Source: Gonapodya prolifera JEL478 (lineage: Eukaryota > Monoblepharomycota > Monoblepharidomycetes > Monoblepharidales > Gonapodyaceae). Taken from it: 64,000 bases of DNA. The notes under the pieces are model-generated. The model had not been told where the DNA came from, ran no database searches, and was given only the letters and a program-made list of their open reading frames with translations. The stretch spans positions 434,001 to 498,000 of the forward strand of contig KQ965732.1 of the NCBI GenBank assembly GCA_001574975.1, read 5' to 3'. Position numbers and translations under genes: made by a program. This document shows positions 37,017 through 49,195 of this stretch, in pieces (position 1 is the first letter of the stretch; each line of letters begins with the position of its first letter).

Positions 37017-39016
37017 ATGGTAAGTAATGCGAGACGTTCCTTGGGGCATCGCAGGCATAGATGCTCTGTGGTGTCTTCAGTTCACCTCTGGTTGGCCCAA
37101 CTAGTGCTTACGCAACACGTTTCGTTCCCCTCACGCATCGTCAGGCATGGAACTCCAGTTTCGACGATGTATTCAGACACATGCAAGGCGGGATGATGCG
37201 CGTGGGACCGGGAGCTTTTGTACGTCTAGAAAGTTGTAGTGCGGGTACTTTCCGAACTTCAAAGTTACTCTGCCTTTGTCTGCAACGATTCTTGAGACAG
37301 ACAGAGATGTTTCGAGCGTACTCAGTGGCCATGAAAGAAGGAAATGAAAGAACGGACGTCAATTTTGGCGGTAAAAGTACGTTTTCGTCCCGCATGGAAA
37401 GTTACAGGAAGTATCGTGATTGAGTCACCCTTGGATTCTTTCCGTTTTTACAGTTCTCCTCCCGCCATCAGCTCTCGACAAACTTTGTGAGTTGACTTTG
37501 CAGCACCTATGTCTTTGCATATCGAAGAAACCGAGGGAAGTGTGATGGGGAAGTTGGAAGCGTACCCATGACACAGGAAACGAAAGAGAAAAGTCCAGCT
37601 CATACTCGCTCATGTTCATGCCGGCAGCTCGACTTCATATCGAATACCCTATGCAGTTCCAACTGTCCAACGCAAGTTCGGATAGAGTCACCCATGCTGG
37701 AGTTTTGGAGTTCATCGCCGAAGAAGGCCGGGTGTATTTGCCTAACTGGGTGAGCTTATCATACACTTGTCGAGTTGCAACAGCAGTGGCGTTATCGGGC
37801 TTGTGACGTGGCCCCACTTTTTGTGTTAGATGATGAACACGCTATTGCTCGAGCAGGGGGATTTCGTGCAAATCAAGAACGCCTCTCTTCCCCTCGGGAG
37901 CTGGGTTAAGATACAGCCTCAGTCTGTTGACTTTCTCGACATTCACGATCCGCGCGCCGTGTGAGTGAAATGTGTCCCCACAAGTCTTCCACAACCAACC
38001 ATTCATCACCCTCGGCCCGATTAGCCTCGAAACTGCCCTCCGCTCTTACTCCACTCTCACCCCTGGTGATGTCATCTCCCTCATGTACAACAAGCGACCC
38101 TACGATATCGAGGTGCTCGAAGTGCGCCCTTCAAGTGCACCCAAGTCCGCCATTTCCATCGTAGAAACCGACGTGGAGGTGGATTTTGCCCCACCCGTGG
38201 GGTACCAGGAACCCAAGCAGCAGATGCGGCCGGCGAGTGTGGTAGGTTTGAGAAGCGCCAGTTTGGGAACTGACTGCGTTTGTAACGCAATTTGTTGCGT
38301 TTATAGATGTCAGCTGCTGGGTCGCATATGTCGATCGAAGAACACAAGCATGAACGGATGGTAAATCAGTTCCAGTCGTTTTCGGGTTCCGGTGTCAAGT
38401 TGAGTGGAAAGCCGTCCGCTACAACCGGCGAGTCGAGGTGAAGACCACATTTGGGTTCTCCAAGTGCCTTCGCTAACCTTGTTCATAGCGCGGGAACACC
38501 CCAGACTTCAAACGAGCAGGATGGGAAGCCCAAGCCGCCCGCTGCGCTTCGTTTACCACATGGGAAACTCTACTTTGGTATGTTCGAATTTTTTCCGTTG
38601 AATAATCATGTGCCTCAAAGAGCGCATCCACCGCTGTCTCCAAAAGGATACCCAATTGTACCTCCAAAGAAGCCTTCCGATGGTACCACGCCCGCAACAG
38701 AATCATCGTCAGAAACAACGGCACCAGCGTTTTCAGGAACAGGTCAAACTCTGCGGGCCAGAAAGGGTCCTCGGTCCAGCCCGGCACCGCAGAGTGCACC
38801 TCAACAACCGTCTTTTAAGGGGAAGGAGAAAGCTGTGGATGCCGGGCCGGTTCCGGTTCCCAGTGTCAACAACGCAAAGGACGAGGGCAAAGACAAGGGA
38901 CAGGACCCGTTCGCGGGAAAAGGTGAGTCGACATATTGAGTACCACGATTGATTCTTCAGCTCATGTGTGGACCGTGCAAAGGCTATTCGCTCCGATGAA
39001 AGCATTCGCAAACTAG
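37017..39016 (+). CDS. UFD1: Ufd1, Cdc48-Npl4 ubiquitin-binding adaptor
   Basis: Forms the Cdc48-Ufd1-Npl4 segregase complex that extracts ubiquitinated proteins, for example in ER-associated degradation. Exon 1 appears to be only the ATG (37017-37019), followed by GTAAGT; exon 2 resumes AWNSSFDDVFRHMQGGMM. The double-psi barrel follows: FRAYSVAMKEGNERTDVNFG, VLLPPSALDKL, ARLHIEYPMQFQLSN, THAGVLEFIAEEGRVYLPNW, MMNTLLLEQGDFVQIKNASL, GSWVKIQPQSVDFLDIHDPR, and VDFAPPVGY. The C-terminal region, rich in Ser/Pro/Lys, includes LRLPHGKLYFGYPIVPPKK, a Cdc48/Npl4-binding type segment. About nine introns are present. The last exon reading, AHVWTVQRLFAPMKAFAN, is less certain. The UBX protein at the window start is another Cdc48 cofactor. 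Confidence 0.92.
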
Positions 39017-39075
39017 AATACCATCTTGTATACATCTGTCACCGAGTAAAATTTCAAAGCCAATGCACTTTTTTT

Positions 39076-41907
39076 TCATGCACCCGGTGGCTTCTCTGCA
39101 CCCGAAGCGTCCGGAGCTCCTCCCTGATACTGCTGGTAATAGGCAGCGTAGTAAGCTTACAAGAACGGAAGATTGTTTCAATCATTGTTAACGGAATGGG
39201 TGTGCACTACTTACCAGCGTAATTCGGATCCGACATGACTTGTTGCCACCACGCAGCGTAGGCGGCTGGATCGGTGTTAGCGTCTGGCTGTCCACCAGGT
39301 GTGGGACCCGTCGCAGTAGCCTGAGCCTGCGCTTGCCCGGCACCTGTATCAAGATCCCCGATTATTGAGCACAACGGCAAATGAGACCACGAGCGGATTT
39401 CCCTCACTGACCTTGTTGTTGGTACCATGCCGCATACGGATCTGCGCTCGCTTGTTGGCCTTGCTGTTGGTATTGGCCGTAATCGTTTTGGTTGTCCTGA
39501 TAGCTAAATAACGGAATGGATTGGTCAAATTGGATTCCGCACAAAATGCTGTGTGGCTACTCACCGACGGCCACCACCCCCGCCTCCGCCACCACCTCCA
39601 CGCTGTTTAGCATCCCGACATTTTTCGCGACAAGCGAGACGAGGCAGTGAAAATCACAAAACCAAAAGCGACAGCACCAACCCCAACGAAATGACAAACA
39701 GGCGAGCGAGACGACAAGATGACGACGACGACGACGACAACGATGAAGACGACGATGACGAAACATTCACGAGGATAACGAGAGAGCGACCGAGGCAAAC
39801 CATATGCGAAAAGAAAAACAGGGCATGTCAGTTAGGGGGGCCAGTTGCCCCCCGGTTAAGGTCCTAAATAACCCCCGTCGCTGACAACCGGTCACACGGG
39901 GACGCGACAAACGCAAACGGGGGAATGCGAGGGGGGATGCGCTAATTACGTTTGCAGCTTGTTCAATCTTCTCTTCGATGAGTTGCTTGGCATAGGCGAT
40001 TGCTTCGGGAGTACCTGTCCGCCCGATGTCACACAATGAGTTTCAAGTGTCTTGCAATCCACCTGACGTTCACTCACCTCGGAGCGATATGTCTCGAGTA
40101 ACCAGACCATTGGCCGCCTGTTGGACATTAATCCGGCATCCTGTCAAGGACTCCAAGTTCCTAATTTCTGAGCCTTGCTTGCCGATAATAGTCCCAACGT
40201 ACTAGAGGGTTCGGAAGGGTTAAACAATCTTCCGTCTCCACGGTCACTCGATGACGAAACTTACTTCGCTGGGCACTTGCATTACGTCCGACAACATGCC
40301 TGGGCCCGTCACGCCCATTCCCATTCCCATGGAAGCGTTTGGCTGCCGCAAGCATCAGTAAGTAAACGGATATTGTTTCAGTAAAACGAGTCAGAGTTCC
40401 CACTCTCATTCCCTGATTCTCCCGCGCTGTAGACACGATCTCGTCGATCAATCTCTTGGCTTCCTCGACAGCCTGTGGTGGCCCGACGATTGTGACTATT
40501 CGGTCGTTGGAATTGGGGTCCGATTGCGAGTCAGGTGTGACGTTGATACGGGTGCCGGATTCTCGAGAGAGTCGTTGAACCGTTTCTCCACCTGAATCAA
40601 TGAATTGGTGAGGGTGGAATTGGCAATAAAAGGTATAACTTATGTACTTCGTCCGATTACCAATCCTACGGTCGACTTCGGAATCGCAACAGTTGTTGAC
40701 GTGTCTCCCATCCCCATTGGAGGACCGCGAGAAGGTGGCCCTTGACCACCGCGGTCCCCTCCCCCGCCGTAATGGATTGGCGGCATGCTCTGAACTGGGC
40801 TTGTGGTGTTCTGCGAGGTCGCAAAATGAGAAGCGTAAATATGCGAGATAACGTTGAGCACACTCTCAAAAGCACACAGCGACATACTTGAAGGAATCTC
40901 GTAGCTTGTCGGTCGTTGTGATCAGCTATGACCCCTTGAATGCGCTTTCTGGCTGCATCAACGGCCTCGGCGGTCCCAGTGATGGTGACGTGGCGTTCCG
41001 GGTCCGTTTGTTCTATTTTCGAACGACACAAATAACGTTGGAACGCGTTCTTTCCTTGATTCTATAGAATTAAAGCTCCCTTACCGCCTTTGAATTGAAC
41101 TTTGGCTTTCGTGTCTGACTCAATCTCCTTGAGGTTTGTGCCTCCCTTGCCAATAATGAGACCGACCTTAAAAAATGGCAATGGTTCGGAGCAGTGTACC
41201 CAAAAGACGTAGTTCGCCAACGCGACAATTGAAATACATACAACGCTGCTGGGGACAGTCATCTCCTCCTGCTTGGCACCCGCCGCCGATAAGCCATATC
41301 CGGGCCTGTTTTGGTCTCTGGTCTTCTGTTCGTCTGAGCCAAGTCCGTATCTCGACCGTGATCGGTCTTCGTCACGGCCACGATAACGGTCTCTGTCCCT
41401 ATCACGAGAGTCGTCATACCGACGACCAGGAGAGCGAGAGCGACTCCGGCTACGGCGACGGTCCCTTTCGCGGTGGTCTTGTTTCATCGGCAACGATCCC
41501 GGAGCAATGCAAATGAGAATGATGGCGAAGGAACATAACAAGGAAGGAACCTTCACTCACAATCGTCCGGACGGTCCCTCGGCTCACGTGGTTCCCTGCG
41601 GAAGCGGTCCTCGTCTTCTTGCCGTGAGGGTTCCTCTGCGATGCGATTCGCACACCGGTTTGGAGTGAATCGAAAACAAAGTTACGAAAAGCAAAGCAAC
41701 CTACGGGAGCTCCATGAGCTGGATGGCACGCCAGGCTCAGACGGACCACTTCGGCCAAGTTTTTGGGCTATCTCTTGTGCTTTCTTCAGTGCTGCGCTGA
41801 AATCGACAGGCCTGCAACGTCGCGTCGGCGTCAAAAGGAGCGATGCCTTCAATTGTTTCAAACCGTATTGAATCGAGGACGTACGCTTTCGCTATCGAAT
41901 CCGCCAT
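39076..41907 (-). CDS. Three-KH-domain RNA/ssDNA-binding protein (FUBP/KSRP-like)
   Basis: Exon 1 (23 bases) plus exon 2 give MADSIAKAPVDFSAALKKAQ and EIAQKLG, the N-terminal helix seen in the FUBP family. An Arg/Asp/Ser-rich stretch follows (RRRSRSRSRSPGRRYDD, RDRDRDRYRGRDEDRSRSR). KH1 has VGLIIGKGGTNLKEIESDTK and HVTITGTAEAVDAARKRI. KH2 has VAIPKSTVGLVIGRGGETVQ, TRINVTPD and IVTIVGPPQAVEEAKRLI. KH3 has GSEIRNLESLTGCRINVQQ and ISLRGTPEAIAYAKQLIEE. A Gly/Arg tract and a C-terminus of repeated YAAWYQQQ/YAAWWQQ/YYQQYQ units complete it, as in FUBP proteins. Post-transcriptional or transcriptional regulation via single-stranded nucleic acid binding is inferred. An intron at about 39.61-39.95 kb contains a GAC microsatellite. 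Confidence 0.88.
39719..39739 (+). repeat. GAC trinucleotide microsatellite in an intron
   Basis: Pure and near-pure GAC/GAT units from about 39719 to 39765 within an intron of the KH-protein gene. Read on the + strand they give an acidic run, which is an artefact because the gene is on the other strand. Confidence 0.7.
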
Positions 41908-42077
41908 ATGTGCTTTGCCAAATGAAAATTGGTTTCGGTTTCCTTGGTTCGAATGTACTGCCCAGGCGGAGTTGCCGGCCTGCCGGCCCACAAAAACCAA
42001 CATCGAGCCATTATGTAAATACCCGCTGGGCACCTTCCATAATACTGTACGTCTTTCTTTACATATCGAGGTGAGCT

Positions 42078-45000
42078 CTATCGTTTAACAAAACTCCAGA
42101 CCGGATAACCTCCTGGCCCCAATTGTGGTAGAACTTTCCTGTCGCCTACCCCACCTTCGCCAACGGTCTGCATCACCTTGGCTACTACCATGTTAGCAGC
42201 GCAGTTGCGGGCGAGCCCTTTATACTCCTTCGTGAAGTCCTCGTGACATAGCTCCGTTCGCGTCGTCGATGGGGGAAGTGACGCCAGGTGCTCCATCATG
42301 CTTCGTGCAGCCTGAAAGTGCTGCGCTGAGCGCAGGAGGAGTTCAGGAACCTAATGAATGGAACGGTTCCAGGTATTCGAGGTAAAGAAGTAAAATGGGG
42401 TCGATGAGCTGGCCAGAATCCACAATTTCGTAAGAGACTCACCACCGCTCCCATCTCCTCACAATCACTCAAAAACTCTTCGTACGTGGCGATGCGGGGA
42501 CTACCCAATCTTGCAAAAAGTTTGAACCTGTGTGCGTACCTTACTCCTTCATCGTCAAAGTCCGCTTGCGGTTTGTGTATCATGCCAAGGTTCATCAGAG
42601 CCGCAGCGAGCTACAGTGAGCGAGACACGTCAGCCCGCTCAATTCAACAATCACAAGTTCCATTGCATAGTATTAAGGTAGATCACTCACTTGCATATGA
42701 GCCCTAACAAAATCCGTCATTGCCGTCAGGATCAAAATTTCCACCATATTCAGCGATGCTTGCTCCTTCGCTAAGTTCTTTGCCTTTCCGCCGGCTTTCC
42801 CAGGCGCTGGACGGGTCGACGCCCGCTCTCGGGTGGTGGACATAAGTTCGACACGACGGAGGTGGTTGTTATGGGCGTCAAATATGGATAGCAGATACCT
42901 AGAATGGAGAGGGGAAGTCGAAGGGCTTGCGCAACGTCCGCCATCCCGTTTCCACCTTTTTGTGGCTCACCAGAAAATCATCACATATTCGTATGGACTA
43001 TACAACTCCAATTCAAAGCCCATTGACAGTAATGTCTCAAGGAGGCGCATCTTGTGGTGATAGACCCACGAGGAGAGGAAATAAGTATCGAGGTTCTTGA
43101 GCGCGCAGTGCAAAGGAGGTGTCGGTGAGGATCGAGCATGGAGAATGTACGCTTCAAGAAAACACAAACCTCCTGCACAATACAGCCACTGTGTGAATAA
43201 CTGGTGGGAAGAAAGGCAGGACTCTTTACGACGCACCTTCATCATCCCATGCGTCACCATCAACCCATGCAATTCTCCATCTAAGGTTTCTGCCTAGCCT
43301 CGAAGAGCAAAATGAAATCATTCTATTTCGCTTTCAGGTGGACCGAGAACAACTCACCTCGGCCTGACACACCTCGAATGCCTCGACGCACTTGTGAAGA
43401 AGGCGGCGTTGACGGGCGCGATTAAAGCACAAAGCTTTTAGGGTGAGGAGGACAGGCTGGGGAGTGGCGGAGGTGGGGAAAGAGTGAAGGATGGAACATG
43501 GGGATTCTTGGTCAACTAAAATCCTGCCCCAGCATCCCTCAAACCCACTTCAACTGCCTGCGCCAAAAATGCGTCAGCGATGCGCGCGACAGGTTGAGGT
43601 CTGGTGTCGTAGAAATATGTTAACCTGCAGAACCCTTCGATTGATTCACGGACAAGCTGGGAAGTAGGGATGCGGTCAAAGAGACGATAGTTCGAAGGTG
43701 CTGGGAGGGTAACGGTCTGTAAAGGTGGAGAGAAACGAACTATGATTCATGTCACAGAGCAAGAGAAAGTGAAAACAAACGTATTGGATAGACCGGACTA
43801 GGATAGAAGGAGAAGGCTGTTTGGCTGCAAAAAGGGTGGTGTGAGTCTTTCCGCGGCCGAGGTACGAATCACAGAGTCACCAGCAAAAGGATTACATTGA
43901 GAGGCTGTGGACAACGTAAACGGACCACCCCAAGCACTCACCATCAATCCCGTCAATGTGCCTTGCTGTAGAAAGTCGCATAGCTCGAGAAGGTGTGCAA
44001 GCATCGTTTCAAAGTCTCGGTATGCCTACGAGAAGCATGTTTAGCTTTAAATGAGCTTGGTGGCAGAGCACGTAATAGCCTTGGTACACACCTCATCAAC
44101 ACCCATCACAGTGATGCTCCTTGAAGGAGCGCCACTGGTCAACTTTTTCGCCGAAGTCGCGTCGAAGAAACGCGACACGTCCACCTCAGGCCGCCCTTCG
44201 TTTGTTCCGTCGGAGTGAGCGGCCTCAGCAGTAAGCTCAGATCGAACAGCACGGATGGACGCCAAAGAAGCAGCAAGATGCTTCTTCGCGAGCGGGAGGT
44301 GCTTCACAGGTGGTTGGGAGCAGAGGTGATGCAGAGAGAGAAGATACAGCTACACAGGAGACCGAAACGCACAACTGGGTAAGCGCAAGAGAGAAGGAGC
44401 GAACTCCATCCGTTCAACTCACACGGCGCAATCTCAACCTGGAGGCAGCAGACCTGGCGATGGGATCCGGTGAAGAAGTAGAAGCAGGAGGAGTTCCAGA
44501 CGACGACGCGGACGCGGCTCTTTCACGTGTGGCCCCGTTACCCTTTCGGGACCCACTCTTTCCGTTATTGCCACCCTTGCCATCCTTCCGTGACTCGCCA
44601 CTGGCTCGTCCGTGGCCACTTCCATTGTCGATGGGCATGCCCTTCTCAGCCAGGAAGCCGTCACGTTCTAGATCATCCTCTGCGCGTTTCATTCGATCAG
44701 CAAGATCGGGGTCAAACTCGGCTCCGTCGGGCGCTCCCCCGTCCCTTCGCGCCCCAGCATCACCCGCACCGATTTCTACCGGAACAAAGTCTTCCTCAGC
44801 CGCGACGCCCGCCTTGATGATTGCGTTGCGGGCGAGGTGAGCGGTGCGGAGAAGAGCCGTGCAGAAGAGAGACACAACTGGTTGAGGGAGTGCGCTGGGG
44901 CGGTGCAGTAAAATGGAAGGAATGAGAGTGTGGTGTGGGTGGTGCCCGGAGAGGTATGTCATCTGTTTTGACGGGGTGAACATTGCATATATGAGATGGC

Positions 45001-45498
45001 AACGATTTGTGACTCGTGAGTCATGTACACACTTCTCGCGCAACAAGAACGTCCATCGCGCGTACAAGCTCGAGTGGAAGGAGGGAAAGGGAGGACGGTG
45101 CAGGTGCAGGTGCGGGCGTGGAGTCGATACTTCGCATTCCGATGTCCATCTTGGGATCCATGATCTGTTGCATCCAAACACGAGCGTTCAAGTGCGTTCA
45201 TGGGACAGAGTGGGTACATATGAGAGTGAACGGAACGAGAAACGGCAAGAAACACACGTACCTCCACTGCTGCCATCGCCTCGCCAAGCGTAAAGAATGG
45301 TGAGTGGACCAGCTGCCCGATTTCAAGTTCTGATGCGTCCATTTAAGATTCGATGTAGATTTAAACATTATCATCACACGTTTGAAGGAATTCGTCCCAC
45401 AGACCTTGCGCAGCTTGTCGCAGAAACGCAGTTTCATCTTCAAACGTCTCCGATTCCACGGCGAAGGGGTTTCTGCTTGCGAATTGACCGAGATTCAT
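42078..45498 (-). CDS. MAK10: NatC auxiliary subunit Naa35/Mak10
   Basis: Scaffold subunit of the N-terminal acetyltransferase NatC (with Naa30 and Naa38). It starts MNLGQFASRNPFAVESETF at 45498. Then ELEIGQLVHSPFFTLGEAMA, AVE, and the hallmark IMDPKMDIGMRS on the next exon. Mid-protein segments include QTVTLPAPSNYRLFDRIPTS, QLVRESIEGFC, LKALCFNRARQRRLLHKCVE and AFEVCQAE. Near the C-terminus are MIHKPQADFDDEGVRYAHRF, YEEFLSDCEEM, EDFTKEYKGLARNCAANMVV and ending YPVWSFVKR. At least ten introns split it. The junction between the first two exons (near 45330-45385) does not resolve cleanly in my reading. It is divergent from NDC1, with 105 bases between start codons. Confidence 0.87.
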
Positions 45499-45603
45499 TA
45501 GAATAATGAATTGCAGTTGGGTTCGGCTGTGCCACAATGTAACGAGCAGTGGCGAGCGTGACCGAAGCATCTCGCACCGTGCCCATTGATTCGAGAGTCG
45601 GCG

Positions 45604-48600
45604 ATGCAGTCGCTGCCGTTAGCGAGCACGATCGGAGCACTGCCGCCGCTGCCGTCGCACGCGGGCGTCGCCGCGCATTCCCCCACGGCGCAATCTGCAT
45701 CCCCCCTTCTGCGCACCCCAACTTCACCTGCATCTGCTGTCGTCCCCGCGCCCGCAGCGTCTCCCGCGTCCACCCTCTACGCTCAACTCGCGTCTCCCCT
45801 TCTCGGCTCGCGCTTCCTCACCTCGCTCTTCCACTCAACGCTTGCCATATTCAGCCTCACCTATCTTCTCCACTCCCTCGCGCATCTTCGCATTCTCTCC
45901 ATTTTTTCGCTCTCACCTGTCTACCATGCAATCCTTTCATCTGTCGCCATCATCCCATTCCTCGCCTTCTTCTCGCGGCCTCGCCCTTCTCACTCTCGCT
46001 CCACACCACCATCTCCCTACGCTCCATTCACCTCCCTCGTCGCCCCTCTCGCCAACCCACTTCGGATCTTTGCATACGCGCTATCCGCCTTCGTGACCGT
46101 ATACTGCTCCGCGAGAATCATCGGACCACAAGCCCTGAGAGACCCGACTTATTACCCAGAGGGAATCCACCTCCCAGCCCGCTTGAACTCCGCACACTCC
46201 TTCGCCGCATCGCTTGGCATCTTTGTCGGCGTCGTGCTCGGAACGATTGCGCTGTACAAGCGACCTATTAGAATAGTCACAGTCAGGGTGAGTTCTCTTT
46301 CCCCGCCAACCTCGAGCCGGCGCCTGACCTCCCACCCCCGCACCCCGCTCTTCTGCATCATTGCTTCCATCACCTCTCACTGGCAGCCCCCCTTCCCCGC
46401 CTCGCACCTTTCCGCCCTGAAAGCCATTCTCCCCTCCACCCCTTCGCGTGCACTGTCGATCTTCATAGCATTCCTCGCTCTGCACTTTGTTGTCGGCCAC
46501 TACATCTATGCCGTTGCGAGCTGGGTGAACAGGTACTCAGTTGGCATTTTGTGGCGGATCGAGTGAGTGTTCCGGACCGAGTGGCGGCGACAGTTGGGGT
46601 ATTGTGCGGCGTTCCAAGTACCGGAGACTCATAAAGTAGCGCTATTACAAAAAATGCCCGGTCGGAGAGGATGGTGAAGGGAGGCTTCGCAGCTCCCAGC
46701 ACAGGACGACATGTCGACATGGAGATGCTAAACCGACATTATATCGGAACGCTCCAAGCGGGTGCACGCAGCGCATTGGTACAAGTGCTAGTGCGAAAGA
46801 AGCGGAATGACTTCTAGGAACCACATAAAGTGTCCGTCTCGTCTAATCACATGATAGGGAGAGGATGGCGCACGGGTACAATCGAGGACAAAGCGTTTTC
46901 GTGGCGCCGGTGACTCATTTACTACACGCACCTGCGAACTTGGCCCAGTGCGACGTCTTCTTGAGGTTCTTACTGTCCTTACTCACACTTCTTCGCTCAT
47001 TTCCCATCTACCAGGTTCGCACCCAACCCCCGCTACCGCTCTCCCCACCGCCTGGACCTCCTATGGCACCTGGCCTGGTCTGTAGTGTACACCGTGGCGT
47101 GTTGGGATGTGGGACAGACGATTGTGGATGTGGAGTTGAGCAGGGTGAGTTTGTCTTGTTAGTTGGAAAATGGAGTTCGGGTGATGTGGGCGTGAGCAAG
47201 AGGTTGGAAGATCGAGGAAAGAGCCCATATTTGGAGATGACGAAGGGTGCTATACTACCCATACCTCGCGTGACTTGTTGGGCACGACTCAGAGGGATGA
47301 GAAGATTGACCACCTTCCAGAACAGCGAGACAAGCTGACACAAGTTTCCCTATGACGCTTGCACTTCGTTTCTCCTTTTTCCCCGTGCCCTCTCATTTAT
47401 CTTGGTATGCAAAACACCCAGCCCATTGACGTGTCATACCGCCACCCAGACCCGACCAAGTGCCTCGTGTCGGGTATGAAGATGAAGGAGTGGTCGTATT
47501 ACAGGGTTTGTTCAGTCGAGAATGCCGTACTTCCTCAGCTCTCATCTTACTAAGCACTGAATCCCCTAGACCCTAGCCATGCTCGAGCTTTCCCGCGCCG
47601 TCACGCGTCCCGCTCGCCGCGCCGCCATATACAACGACATCGACCGAGCACCCTCGGGGTGGGCCGCTGTGTGCGAGGTTGGGTTGTCAACGGTGGACGA
47701 GCTGAGCTCGAGGGTTGAGGATGAGGTGGGAAGCGGTGAGGTCCACTCCCTGCTTCTTGACAATGCGACCCGGAGGCATTCAACATATTCAACATCGGCT
47801 CTTAACCAGCATCGGGGAAGAAAGCGGCGACATCTTCACCAGTTGCGCCTTCTGCCTCCGCCGTACCCCTTGCCGGGGCGTTCCCTAGCACTCCGCAGGG
47901 CTTTATGTCTCCTGTCCACATCAAACCTGCCCTCACTGCCGACATCGTGTCGCCCAGGAAACCCACCGCTGTCGACGTGATCCTTATGTCGGCCAGTAAG
48001 GCGGCACGAGGAGAGGACAGGAAACCGGTATCCCCTGGCATTCCGGCGCAGGATTCGGGGTCCGCTGGAGACCACGCGTGGGCTTGGTCAAGGAGCTCCC
48101 CAAGACCGGCTGTCGTCCCCGAGGCGGCGGAGGTGGGACAGGTGCAGACCGATCAGGCGCAAGCCCTCCCCGTGCTTCTTCGAGGTGATCCTGGCCAGAT
48201 CGAGCCTGCGTCCCCACTGCGTCGAAGGAAGGCGCCACCCCAAGTCGAGACGCCCGCTCCGGCATCCGTGAAATCCCCGCTTCTGGCTTCCGTGGTATCG
48301 CCCAGGGTGGCGGCCGTGGCGGAGGAGGTGGTGAGGGATCCGATGGGGGTGGTGGGGGGTGTTTCGTGGGGGAAGCCGGTGGCGGCGTTGGCCATCGAAC
48401 GGAGAGTGAGAGATGTGCTAGGGGATGCCCAGGCGGTGGGGTGGGTGGTAGAGGGTGAGTCTTGCTATCGTATGGGGGCGACGTTTGCTTGAGGGGTTCC
48501 TGCTTTGGCGGTACTGATGGGGAGGTCCGAAATCTTCCTTCGTAATACTGACACAAATTTGTCCCGACCTGCACGCACTTCCCACACAGCCCTCGCCACA

Positions 48601-48980
48601 TTGGCCTCGAGCTCTCTCGCGGAAGACGCCTGGGGTACGGTGGCCCGCGATGTTCCCCGCGTGCTGGCCTCGTTTGTCCGGTGCATGCACGCACTCGATG
48701 CGTATGAAGAGGCGGTCCGTAAGGTGCGCTCGGGCGAGGATAGCGCAAGTGGGCCGCTGGGCGTCGAGGGAAGAGAACTCAGGGGAGGTGAGGGTGATCT
48801 TTTGGGTTGGTGTGGGGCGGTTGCCTGACTGTTTGGTTGTTGGTTCTTCGTTGTGGGGCTTCAGTTCTGAATGTGTCCATGTACGCGGTCGTGACAAGCT
48901 TTTGGGAACATCTTGGGGCGCTCAAGTTTGATACTAAGACGTCTGCTGTTGTGAAGACGTTTTGTGAGTTCCGGGCGTAG
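45604..48980 (+). CDS. NDC1: Nucleoporin Ndc1 (transmembrane, NPC and SPB insertion)
   Basis: Integral protein of the nuclear pore membrane ring, also at spindle pole bodies in fungi. Exon 1 holds an Ala/Ser/Pro-rich start, then four or more hydrophobic helices (FHSTLAIFSLTYLLHSL, AILSSVAIIPFLAFF, IFAYALSAFVTVYCSA, SLGIFVGVVLGTIALYK). Later helices are LSIFIAFLALHFVVGHYIY and, on the exon at about 47.01-47.14 kb, LDLLWHLAWSVVYTVACW. The soluble half includes KCLVSGMKMKEWSYYR, ELSRAVTRPARRAAIYNDI, WAAVCEVGLSTVDELSSRV, ALATLASSSLAEDAWGTVAR, DVPRVLASFVRCMHALDAYE and SMYAVVTSFWEHLGALKF, matching the conserved Ndc1 C-terminal pattern. The exon(s) between 46566 and 47010 are unresolved. It reads toward the seven-helix gene. 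Confidence 0.8.
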
Positions 48981-49195
48981 ATGGCAAGTGGGCCAGCATT
49001 ATACAATGACGTGTATGTGGAAGGGAACAAAACAATGGATGACCTGCAAATCGTGAATCAAGAATTTATCCAATTTAATTCGCATTATAGAACGAGTGAA
49101 AGCGGTCCGCCGCAGATATCCAAAACAAATTTGGGTACATTGATGGTAACAGAGTGACGTGTAATGTCACCAATCTTTGGCGACTAGCTGGGTCT

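Noticed and set aside
39553-39867. Plus-strand acidic ORF around the GAC microsatellite
   Set aside because: It lies in an intron of the minus-strand KH gene and is simple repeat.
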